From Amphiduros pacificus (lineage: Eukaryota > Annelida > Polychaeta > Phyllodocida > Hesionidae), in the NCBI GenBank assembly GCA_949316495.1, contig OX439003.1, positions 23,808,295-23,872,294 of the forward strand: a stretch of 64,000 nt of DNA. Direction: 5' to 3'. The translations under genes were made by a program, and so were the position numbers. Below, piece after piece: positions 42,389 to 53,100 of the stretch; positions within the stretch are counted from its first letter, which is position 1, and each line of letters starts with the position of its first letter. Below the pieces are notes generated by a model, which worked only from the letters and a program-made list of their open reading frames with translations, did not search any database and was not told the DNA's origin.

Positions 42389-43333
42389 GGGTATTTATGG
42401 GTGTTGATAGTGAGTGCCCCCTAGTGGCAGAGGAGTAAATTACCAAAATACTCTACTTGATGAGAATTAGTACATTTACAGTGTAAAAATACATTCCCTA
42501 TTAAATTAAAAGCATTAATAACATGAATCAATATTTAAACACCTCAATATTTGAACTATAAGGCATTATTACAAGTAAATTTCTTTCAAAATAGTATTTT
42601 GTCCTAATTTTCCTTGATGATAGTTTTCATGAGAAATGAAGAAGACAAGCAAATAAGTTCTGCAGATTACACAACAGGAGTAGGCTCAATTTTAGCTGTG
42701 TTTATTTCATTTCATTGGGAAGAAAATTCCCTGTGATCCTAGTGAAACAGATTTTCTCATTTTGATTTGTGTAATTTGGAAATAAAAAGGAAGTTTGGTA
42801 ATCAGATATGTGAAGGGAGGTGAAAAAATTCATATTTTTGAAATGATCAAGTGTGTACTTTACCTCTATTTTTCTCTTAATGTATTTGAAAAATAGAAAA
42901 TCTGTTTCACTAGGATCACAGTAAATATTGTTAAGATCACTTTTACAAAGTTGTTTGGAAATCCACTTTATTATGGTCCCACAATCTGCAGAACTTTTTC
43001 CCTTTAACATTTTGACATGACAAAATAAATTTTGAAGCAGTGACATATTACTACGCCACTTTTTATGAGTTAGAAAGATATGAAGCTTTCAATATAATCA
43101 AAGAAATTCCATGGTGATTTTCAAATAATAAATAAATAATTTTATTATAAAAATGAATACCATAAAATGTCATTTCATGACTTGAAAGTTTTAATGAAAA
43201 GGGAACTATTTTTGACAGTTGAGCATTTTTCCTGTACTTTTTTGAAAACGTTCCATTTTGGCGTAAAAAGAAAGTAGTTCCCTCAGAAAATCTGCCACCA
43301 GAGGACACTCACTACCAACACCCATAAATACCC
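42389..43333. mobile_element. 945-bp TTAA-flanked non-autonomous DNA transposon with nested inverted repeats
   Basis: Terminal inverted repeats of about 43 bases begin GGGTATTTATGGGTGTTG at both ends. TTAA lies immediately outside each end (42385-42388 and 43334-43337). Inside are two further inverted pairs: a 27-base perfect pair (42731-42757 with 42895-42921) and a 14-base pair (42655-42668 with 42983-42996). An open minus-strand frame of 114 codons inside does not resemble a transposase I know and overlaps the palindrome. TTAA duplication suggests the piggyBac or Kolobok superfamily; the GGG termini fit Kolobok somewhat better. Confidence 0.72.
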
Positions 43334-43459
43334 TTAAAACATTGCTCTAACCAAATAGGTATTTTAAGTAGACAGATGTATGGTGATGCGCTTTGACACC
43401 AATTGAGGACTGATCTGAGGACTCTTTGTATGTAAGTTTCAAAATATTTAATGTTATAT

Positions 43460-43876
43460 AGCAAATATAGGCCAAGCAATAAGAGCTGTGCTGACTTTTG
43501 TTTTTTGTTAGGATTCCTTTAGTTGAACATTTAACATAGGCCAAGCAATAAGAGTTGTGCTGACTTCTGTTTTTTTGTTAGGATTCCTTTAGGTGAACAT
43601 TTAACATAGGCCAAGCAATAAGAGCTGTGCTGACTTTTGTTTTTTTTGTTAGGATTCCTTTAGGTGAACATTTAACATAGGCCAAGCAATACGAGCTGTG
43701 CTGACTTTTGCTTTTTTGTTAGGATTCCTTTAGGTGAACTTTTAACATAGGCCAAGCAATAAGAGCTGTGCTGACTTTTGTTTTTTTGTTATGATTCCAT
43801 TAGGTGAACATTTAACATAGGCCAAGCAATAAGAGCTGTGCTGACTTTTGCTTTTTTGTTAGGATTCCTTTAGGCG
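43460..43876. repeat. 70-bp minisatellite, about 6 copies
   Basis: The unit contains ATAGGCCAAGCAATAAGAGC, TGTGCTGACTTTTG, a T run, then GTTAGGATTCCTTTAGGTGA. On the plus strand the T run plus GTTAG looks like a splice acceptor and TTTAG|GTGAA like a donor, but no neighbouring exon was found. Confidence 0.9.
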
Positions 43877-43960
43877 AGTATTTTCTTGTACTGGAACATT
43901 TCCTTGAATAAGGATATTTTACCTGTATGGGAAAATTTTTCTTGTATGGGAATGTTAACT

Positions 43961-44325
43961 TGCATTTGCAAATTTACTTGCATTTGCAAATGTACTTGCA
44001 TTTGCAAATTTACTTGCATTTGCAAATTTACTTGCATTTGCAAATTTACTTGCATTTGCAAATTTACTTGCATTTGCAGATTTACTTGTATTTGCAAATT
44101 TACTTACATTTGCAAATTTACTTGCATTTGCAGATTTACTTGCATTTGCAAATTTACTTGCATTTGCAAATTTACTTGCATTTGCAAATTTACTTGCATT
44201 TGCAAATTTACTTGCATTTGCAAATTTACTTGCATTTGCAAATTTACTTGCATTTGCAAATGTACTTGCATTTGCAAATTTACTTGCATTTGTAAATTTA
44301 CTTGCATTTGCAAATTTACTTGCAT
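43961..44325. repeat. 18-bp minisatellite, about 20 copies, with ATTTGCAAAT dyad
   Basis: The unit TTACTTGCATTTGCAAAT is almost constant. Each copy contains the palindrome ATTTGCAAAT, close to the POU octamer ATTTGCAT. Open frames on both strands come from the period of 18. Confidence 0.93.
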
Positions 44326-44500
44326 GTGAAGATTTCATTTCCTGTATTTTACCCACCTTTGTAGGTAAAGAATAATCACCAAGGCTTTGTTCAAAATACA
44401 AGGTTTTGAGGGTCTTTTGGGTTTTTTAACATCACTTTCAGCATTATTTCAGTCATTTTGTGATGAGACCTACTTGTAGCAGATATAGTGCTGTCCCACT

Positions 44501-44580
44501 GAATTGTCATGTCGTAGGTCCTTGACATGACAACCCACCGGTCACAGATTTACAAGGACAACGGGTTAACCCTTTAGCAC
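44501..44580 (-). mobile_element. SINE body/tail fragment (related to 41.7 kb)
   Basis: Minus-strand AGGGTTAACCCGTTGTCCTT, then GTAAATCTGTGACCGGTGGG and TTGTCATGTCAAGGA, matches the 3' part of copy A (41880-41935). It lies about 350 bases from the head fragment in the same orientation. The two may be one copy split by other sequence, or separate fragments. Confidence 0.6.
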
Positions 44581-44932
44581 ATACAGGTGACATGTGACTT
44601 GTTGATTTCCAACATGGAAATTGACCACACCACAACTTGGTTACCATGAATATTATTGTTTTGGAATATAAATTTGCTGATCTGATGGACTCTATGCCAA
44701 GATGAGTGTTGTACGCAGGTATGTGTTTAGGAGTGATGCATTGTCATGATATCGAGGCGAGGTAGAGTGAGGCCTGTGAGACACAAGTTTCATGAAAAAA
44801 ATATTTGAAACTATTGAATTGTACTGGACATATATAATAACTCACCTCAGATCATTTCAGTTTCATCCTAATATTGAGAAATTTATATGTACAAAATCTA
44901 CAAAATGAGCAAAAGGGAGGTTGGTTTTTAAT

Positions 44933-44986
44933 GACACCAGAAGAACTGGTGCTAATAAGCTGGCGCTCTAAGCATCTGCGCCACCA
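44933..44986 (-). mobile_element. SINE head fragment (related to 41.7 kb)
   Basis: Minus-strand GGCGCAGATGCTTAGAGCGC followed by CAGCTTATTAGCACCAGTTC matches the heads of the copies at 41.7 and 37.2 kb. The B box is missing; the sequence departs after about 54 bases. Confidence 0.6.
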
Positions 44987-45281
44987 AAGGTCTTTTGCAA
45001 CTAAAGTGAATGAATACTGATGAATGGCTAACCTTATGTTATCATTCCGTGAATACCATGAATGGCATTGATTAACTGCATCATTTTGATGCAGTATTCT
45101 GAAATCCCTGATTCATTCAAAGAACTCCAGGAAACGTTTTGTAGATGCTTAATATGTTAGGTGTCACTAGCTTACACATTAGCTTGCAGTTTCGCATGTG
45201 CGTTTTCCTACATCAAATCTGACACAAGGTGTCAGTAGCAACGACACTTTGATTCAATCTTTTAGGCAATGCATTGTATGC

Positions 45282-45345
45282 AAGGTCAGACAGAAGCCTG
45301 TCACTGGGACTCAATGCCTTACTCTTTTGGAAATAGGTCTTTCTT
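45282..45345. repeat. Dispersed repeat, copy at 45.3 kb
   Basis: AAGGTCAGACAGAAGCCTGT and CACTGGGACTCAATGCC match the copy at 36.0 kb in the same orientation. Confidence 0.6.
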
Positions 45346-45884
45346 TTAAATTATCCCAAAATATAACACTATTTTCTCGCCCAAAGGTGTGGTTTCAGCT
45401 TTCATCCCTTCAGTTGTATATGTGCAAAGGGTGAATTGACATTATAATTATAAAGATCAAATAGATTTGCCACTATTTTAGTGTTTTAGATTCCCAATTC
45501 TTTGTGGCCTCAATGTTATAGGTCTTTGCAAAATCCCTCAAATAAAACCCCAATTTGAAGATATGTTTTCTGTTTGCAAAATAACATTTCTATTCTGTAT
45601 GTTCTTATGTGCATTTTATTCAAATAAAATCTGAATATGAAGATTTCATCTTTTTCTGTATAAAATTATTCATATTTTTCGTTTGAAAAAACAAATAAAT
45701 GCTGAATGTTCTGACATGCACATCACTCCAATAAACACAATTTGTTTTCTGTGCGAAGTCATTTTTTTTATAATTCCTGCCATTACAAAAAACATTTCAA
45801 TTCTTATGTTCTGACATGCATATCGCTCAAATAAAACCCAAATATGAAGATTTCTTCTTCAGCATGAATAATAGCACTTGTTCC

Positions 45885-45960
45885 AACCTGGATTTGAACC
45901 GTCCCACTCCTTCAGCAGGGGAGACAGACATCTTACCAACAGTCACATCCCCCCCTGGTC
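45885..45960 (-). mobile_element. tRNA-like SINE head remnant
   Basis: The minus strand reads GATGTGACTGTTGGTAAGAT (A-box-like) and then ACGGTTCAAATCCAGG (B-box-like), with tRNA spacing. The acceptor stem does not pair, so a functional tRNA is unlikely. Confidence 0.45.
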
Positions 45961-46489
45961 CTGGTTTAAAAATGCTAAATTTGTATAACATTTTTTAAAA
46001 TTCATCCTCTCTGCTTCGTTTTAAGTTAATATTACCTGCAAATCTAAAGGCTTAATCTGAAAATATAAACTCAATAATTAGCAAAGAACATTATCATATT
46101 TAATTTTTTTTATATTTCATGCTTATGAGGGGTATTGAATATTGAATTTACATTAAATTAAAATATATTCACAAAAATAGGGGACTGGCTTTTGAGCTGT
46201 GTTGACCATTGCAATTTTTCTAAATGTTTTTGAACATTTCCTGAAATGCCTGCCTATTGCATCACAATTGGGAATTAAAAGAACGGATTGAATGGATTTT
46301 TGGTGGCACGTAAACTGATGATTATCATTTAGTATCAGAATATAAAAGAGTGAGAAATGATTTATGGTGGGGGTAGGCCCAATCTCTCATTGTACTTCAC
46401 ATTCTTTTAATACAAGAAAAATAATTGACTTTGGAGGTGAAACATTGGAGCTGGGAACATGCATGTGGATTAAAAAGCTGATAAGCTGC

Positions 46490-46600
46490 GTAGCATGTGC
46501 ATTTACAGGTATTATGCTAATGGAAAAACCATTTGTGATAATGGTAGCCAAGCTGTGAAAGCACTGACACCAAGATGACTGAATTGGAATGAATTTTAAA
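46490..46600 (+). repeat. Dispersed repeat family, copy at 46.5 kb
   Basis: GTGCATTTACAGGTATTATG, CCATTTGTGATAATGGTAGC and CAAGCTGTGAAAGCACTGAC parallel the copies at 17.7 and 23.9 kb. The family limits and class are unknown. Confidence 0.65.
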
Positions 46601-47663
46601 TCTGAAAAAGTAATCATATTTGAATCGTGCTTAGCAGATACATTTGCTGAAACTGAAATATTTTAAATCTTTTTCCATCATCTTCAGACATCTCAGCACA
46701 TTTGTGATAACCGTGTTCTAGGTCCAAGGTCCAAGGTCCAAGAAATAATGAAAATTTAAAGGGATTGGTTACAGATGTTGAATGTAAATCATTCTAGTCA
46801 ATAAATTAATCAAAACATTGCTTGAGATTAACAGATTGCAAACTCACATAGGTTGCTGAATCATTTCTTTGTCACTAATAAAACCCTGGAGTACATGGTT
46901 ATGAATAAAAATGCAAACACAAATATCTAGTAATATTTTTTAATTTTTGAAGTGAACTACATGAATCTTTGTAAAAATATGTGAACATTCTGCAAGTACA
47001 AAATCATTATATTAATTATTTTACAAACCATACCATCATTCATCTCACCTAGTGCAATACAAAAGTAACCTCCTGTGGGGAATGCATATTTTGCTTTCAC
47101 AAAAATGTATGTCTATCTTGATGAAGACATTAAAAAGAATGCTTACTATTTACTGCACCATTTGTGTAACTGATTTTGTTACAGATTACTTCCAAGGGTT
47201 ACATTCTCAATATATTTTGGTGATTTTCAACCTCTTGATTAATAATTACTTTTTAACTTCTTGATTAATAGTTCCTACATCTAAAGTCATTGTATCATGC
47301 ACAGTAATAAGTAATTGTAAGTTTGCTTAAAGCAATTCTTAGTATTGAGCCATTTCAGTGATAAAGGTTTGATTAAAACACCACTGGTATACATTTATCA
47401 CATTTCTTCTTGGGTCAGAAAAATAAATGTTTCATAATTGATGGAACATTGACAAAGTATATTCACATTTAATTCCAATCAATTTTAAAGCAGGTATACA
47501 TCAGTAAATTGTTCTGCAGGTTATTATGTTGACAGAGCTGGTTAATTTGTTTGCAATGTATCAAAGAAATCTTTGTCCAGCAATATGAATATGGTATTAT
47601 TGCACAAGTATAACCTTTTGAAATATCTGGTTTAAATTTTGGCACACAATTTCATATAATGTT

Positions 47664-47669
47664 TTTATT
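47664..47669 (-). promoter_or_regulatory. Candidate poly(A) signal AATAAA for the AOX/XDH-like gene
   Basis: AATAAA on the minus strand lies about 340 bases past the stop codon. Such hexamers are common by chance in AT-rich DNA, and ATTAAA also occurs on the minus strand near 47856, so the choice is tentative. Confidence 0.35.
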
Positions 47670-48010
47670 CAATAAAAGTAAATATAACATTACCCAGAAG
47701 AGTAGAGAGTATAAAAATGCCAGTATATATCTATCACATGTCTTAGAGCAATAAATTGTTATTTCTTTTACTTATCCATCTCAATCATTCATTCATTAAA
47801 GTGTGCAGTAATATGGCACTTTATATACTAATCTTAAATTATATCTATATGTATAATTTTAATAACTTCTTTGTGGAAAATAATTTTGATAATTGTTTCA
47901 GTCTATCAGATGAGTATGTAAATAACATTGCCTCTAACAGCACACCATAGTTATTTTTCTTGTTATATATGTTATTGGAACATAAAACTGGCTTTTATAT
48001 TGATGTAGAC

Positions 48011-48081
48011 TCATTGCAGAGTATATTGTGTGATCCCTGGGAGACAGCTAGTATGGGCCACCTCCACTGTCGCAGGGGGTC
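48011..48081 (-). CDS. AOX/XDH-like terminal exon w29 with stop codon
   Basis: Encodes PPATVEVAHTSCLPGITQYT then LQ and a TGA stop. PPAT aligns with the SPAT that opens the C-terminal tail of relatives, but the remaining residues do not resemble the CVDKF tail of vertebrate enzymes. The phase matches exon w28 (Gly codon split G|GA). Confidence 0.9.
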
Positions 48082-50134
48082 CTGTCAAAAGTAAACATTC
48101 CATCCTCAAATGTAATTTCTGGAGCAAGACAAGGACATTCTTAAGGCAAAAACTATATATATTTCAAAGTACTTAATTAGTATAGGGATACTATTAGTAT
48201 GCTTTGACATGCAAGGTTATTTCACCTAGATCAAAGTGGGAGTCCTTTCCAATATCCTGTCGTGCAGCCTCTATGGCATGTTTCAATGCAAAGAGAACTG
48301 AACATGTGGTGGTCAGCGGTGGTTCAGCACATGCTAAAACATCATATAATATCTAATATCACAAAATCTTTACACCATAGAATAGCATATTGTTTTCTCT
48401 ATATGTTATTTTCTCTCAATTTATTCAAATTACACAGTCTCTTAATAAATATATTATTATTTTACCATAACCATTAAATAAAAATAATATCAAAATTTCA
48501 TTAAACATTTTACAATATTATGGCATCACAAAATATATTCATTTTGGCATGTTTAATTCTAAATAACAGAAACACTTAGACAACAATAAAAAAATAGTGT
48601 ATTTAACCAAATATACAAAACTAAAGATAGAGGATATTTCCGAGGCAGGTATAAATTTAAAGCTATTCATTAATAGAGGGTATGGACACCTCAGATCAGC
48701 ATTTTACCTTTAGATCCCAGCACTCCAAGTGGGTTTGGGTTATTCTTCAGAAGGGTAACTCTGAAGTCAACAGGAATGTCATGGCTGGATGGTGGCTTGT
48801 ACTCCTGTCAAAAAAATGCAATAATTTAGGAGTATTTGGGTGGAATGTTCTAGAGTAGCTTCAAAGGGACAGGGATCATATATAAACACAGGAATTCTTA
48901 TATTACTTTCTGATATATGTGAAACACTAACTGACCAATTCAAAGTAAAATTTTGTTTAGTTCCATTGTCAATGGTATTAAGCATGTCATTAATGAATAA
49001 GCCTGTTTATCAACTTGGCGTCTTGCGAATGACAGATTAAATTTGTTTGCTTATCGGCCGATTGTGCATCACCATTTGCTGGAACTGGACAAAAAAATCA
49101 AAAGTGCACCAAAAAACTCTCTAAAATCCAATCATTAAAAAAAGTAGTGTGTCATTTTCTTACTTACCCATGTGGTAGCAGAGAGATTCTCTCCTGTGTT
49201 GGGATCATATCTTATCTTCTCCAGAAGATAGTATCCCATCCCCATGACAAAGGCTCCTTCAATCTGTCCCATGTCAATCTCCGGATTGATACTGATGTGA
49301 ACATAAATTTAGTAAAAACAAAATGCATAATAACTCTTTAAGGAAAGTAGTTCTATCTATCTTGTGCTCACTGTGATGTATTTTGAAATTTTTTGACAGG
49401 TGATAGCAGAAGATTCTTAACATGTAAATTACTGACCTTTCCCCACAGTCAAATAAGATATCCACCCTGTTGACCTGGTTTTCACCAGTGAGGACATCTA
49501 ATTCCACCTCTGCACAAGTCACCCCATAGGACTGATACTGGAACATTTCTTTTGACTTGGGGCTAACCCTTCATGGTAAATAAAAACAAAACTGCCATTA
49601 AACATTACTGATTGGAAAAAAATACAATTAAAGAAAAATAGATATATTGCCTTGCTTTTAAAACCAGTTTCAACGTTTATATGTGTGTGTTTTCATGTTA
49701 AAAAACTAACCAAGAGTACAATTTTTGTAGCAAAATTAAGGTAGATAATAAACTTTTTTCTTTTAACAAATATTCTGTCACCTTCATACACATTGGTCTA
49801 ATCTTTATCTCTACTAGTTCCTTGAAGTCATTTCAATCAAATACCAGTTCAAGACCCTATGTTTGTGTGCATATCCATTTATGTACTAACGAGGCACATC
49901 TGTGGAATAATTTCATTCTTTAACTTATTGATTTTAAGATTTGTGATGGTTCTATGTTGCAGATATTGGGGAGTTAGATAATGATGGTTACCAGTATCTG
50001 GCTGAGAGGTCAATCTCCTTAGCATAGCACTCCTGTACGAGCTTCTTCCAGTCTGTGGGATCATCCATGGCGGCTCGCACTGAGGCCATCCTCGCCTTGA
50101 TCTGCTTACAGCACTCTATCACACCCTGGGTCAA

Positions 50135-50171
<37 letters not shown>

Positions 50172-53100
50172 GGGAAACAATAAAGATTGTTTTCACTTTC
50201 TATCAAAAACTATAATTTTATATCAAATGTGCCATGATATTTTCAAGGTTATAGTCATCATTTGTATATATGTGATCTGAACTTACTACTCACCATACAA
50301 CAGAGTTCACTAGTAGTACTGCTCCCAGTAGCGGTGCTGTTTGCATTGGCAAGGGTCTCTGTAGGCAGAACTTTTATCATGTCAAGAGGAATGCCAAGTT
50401 CATATGCACACACCTGAATGGCCTAGTTAAAAAAAATAGCAACTGGTACAATTCACGTTAATATAACTTTAACCTGGGTGCTTTAATTTGTCATTATCCA
50501 TCCTTCTGATCTCAATTACATAAATTTAACTACCGGTACTTATATAATGTTGGGCTTACCCAGTCATAGTGCTATTATATGACAATGACAAGGATGATAG
50601 CTTTTATAATGCACTGATGCCAGATATTGCCTGTTAATAGTACTTGATAGTAAATGGTGAGGATTTGAACCGGGAATCCCTAGGTCTCTAGCCCAACGCT
50701 ATACTATATGAGTCATATTAATGTATGCAGACACTACCTTGACACTACCTTGGTGTTAATACTATGAGTCATATTAATGTATGCAGACACTACCTTGGGA
50801 TTAATACTATGAGTCATATTAATGTATGTGGACACTACCTTGGTGTTAATACTATGAGTCATATTAATGTATGTGGACACTACCTTGGTGTTAATACTAT
50901 GAGTCATATTAATGTATGTGGACACTACCTTGGTGTAAATACTATGGGTCATATTAATGAATGTGGACACTACTTTGGTGTAAATACTATGAGTCATATT
51001 AATGAATGTGGACACTACCTTGGTGTAAATACTATGAGTCATATTAATGTATGTGAACACTACCTTGGGATTAATACTACTGGAGTCATATTAATATATG
51101 TGGATACTACCTTGGTGTTAATACTACTGGAGTCATATTAATGTATGTGGACACTACCTTGGTGTTAAAACTATGAGTCATATTAATGTATGTGGATACT
51201 ACCTTGGTGTTAATACTATGAGTCATATTAATATATGTGGACACTACCTTGGTGTTAATACTATGAGTCATATTAATGTATGTGGACACTACCTTGGTGT
51301 AAATACTATGAGTCATATTAATGTATGTGGACATTACCTTGGTGTTAATACTATGAGTCATATTAATGTATGTGAACACTACCTTGGTGTTAATACTATG
51401 AGTCATATTAATGTATGTGGACACTACCTTGGTGTTAATACTATGAGTCATATTAATGTATGTGGACACTACCTTGGTGTACTATGAGTCATATTAATAT
51501 ATGTGGACACTACCTTGGTGTTAATACTATGAGTCATATTAATGTATGTGGACACTACCTTGGTGTTAATACTATGAGTCATATTAATGTATGTGGACAC
51601 TACCTTGGTGTTAATACTATGAGTCATATTAATGTATGTGGACACTACCTTGGTGTTAATACTATGAGTCATATTAATGTATGTGGACACTACCTTGGTG
51701 TAAATACTATGGGTCATATTAATGAATGTGGACACTACTTTGGTGTAAATACTATGAGTCATATTAATGAATGTGGACACTACCTTGGTGTAAATACTAT
51801 GGGTCATATTAATATATGTGGACACTACCTTGGTGTTAATACTATGAGTCATATTAATGTATGTGGACACTACCTTGGTGTTAATACTATGAGTCATATT
51901 AAGGTATGCAGATACTACCTTGATATTAATACTACATGAGTAATATTAATGTCTTTAGACACTACCTTGGTATTGATACCCTGGCCAACCTCGATGCCAC
52001 CATGAGCGATGCCTACAGTTCCATCTCCATTATAAACAGCCACAACACAGCTGTATGGCACTCCAGTCCACCCAACTCCATACTTCATTGGTACCACACT
52101 CAAACCCTTCTTACGCCAAAGATTTGCCTGAAAATAGTTCATACAAATCACATTTAGAATCATGAAAATATTTCATCTATTTTGTAAACAAACTACTTAC
52201 AATGAAATCCCTGGCTGATTCAGTTTTGTCTGCAGCACACTTCCATTTGCTTCTTGGGAAATTAAGAAACCTAAATTAGATTGTTCCATGATGAAATGTT
52301 TCTATATGCTGTATTTGCCTGTACTGACCTGGTTGAAAGCTGCTACCTCCTGTTTCCTGTCCAAGATGTCCGCCTGACTCTGTAACTGGGTCACCATGTC
52401 CCTGATGTTGCAGTATGGTAGGGCCATCCCATATGGCGTCACCTTTAAACAACAACATAAAAGTTTCAAACTAATCCTACTGTGTATACCGGTAACTTAG
52501 GTGTGTGAAGTCGGTTGCACCCTATTTTTTTTTCTTTTTCTTTTTTTTCCTTTTTTTTCTTTTTTTTCAACCAATAGCTTGTAAAACAACATCTCACACC
52601 CTGAATATATCTCTGAGACTAGGATTGTCCTCATAATCGTTCTATTAATGGATACTTTTCTGTTATAAAGTTCTTGTACTTACATCTCCCTTGTTGTAGA
52701 GGTTAAGTTGTTTAACCTCCAGTGGGTCTTTGTTCAGAACCTCTGCCACATGTTCCATCATTGTTTCCATCATGAAGACTGCAGGCACAGATCCTAAATA
52801 TGTGCGATAGCACTGTGTTAAACTTTCAATTTCTCTATTTCAATTGTGTAACTTATCTGGTTCACATTAATGAGAAAATGTTCTGTTTAAAGTGTTACTG
52901 GCTGTGTTTGTTATCTCATCACTCACCTGGAGCTCTGCAGTAAGTGTTACTGACCGTGTTTGTTGTCTCATCACTCACCTTGGGCTCTGCAGTAAGTGTT
53001 ACTGGCCGTGTTTGTTATCTCATCACTCACCTGGGGCTCTGCAGTAAGTGTTACTGGCCGTGTTTGTTGTCTCATCACTCACCTGGGGCTCTGCAGTAAG

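Larger units (their letters stand above)
45000..47660. other. Downstream flank of the AOX/XDH-like gene, no gene recognised
   Basis: Very AT-rich DNA with a SINE remnant and two dispersed repeat copies. Part of 47660-48010 is probably 3' untranslated sequence. Confidence 0.5.

Noticed and set aside
43886-44401. Open frames of about 147 codons over the 18-bp array
   Set aside because: Six-residue repeats forced by the period; no start context, domain or splice evidence.
50294-50413. Alternative acceptor for exon w23 at CATTCAG
   Set aside because: It keeps the frame but drops AIQ, leaving a gap against the conserved HTKMVQVAS spacing; the AACTAG site after a T run fits better. Minor use cannot be excluded.
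50734-51939. Long open frames on both strands over the 45-bp array
   Set aside because: They follow from a repeat period divisible by three with no stop in the unit; they lie in an intron of the AOX/XDH-like gene.
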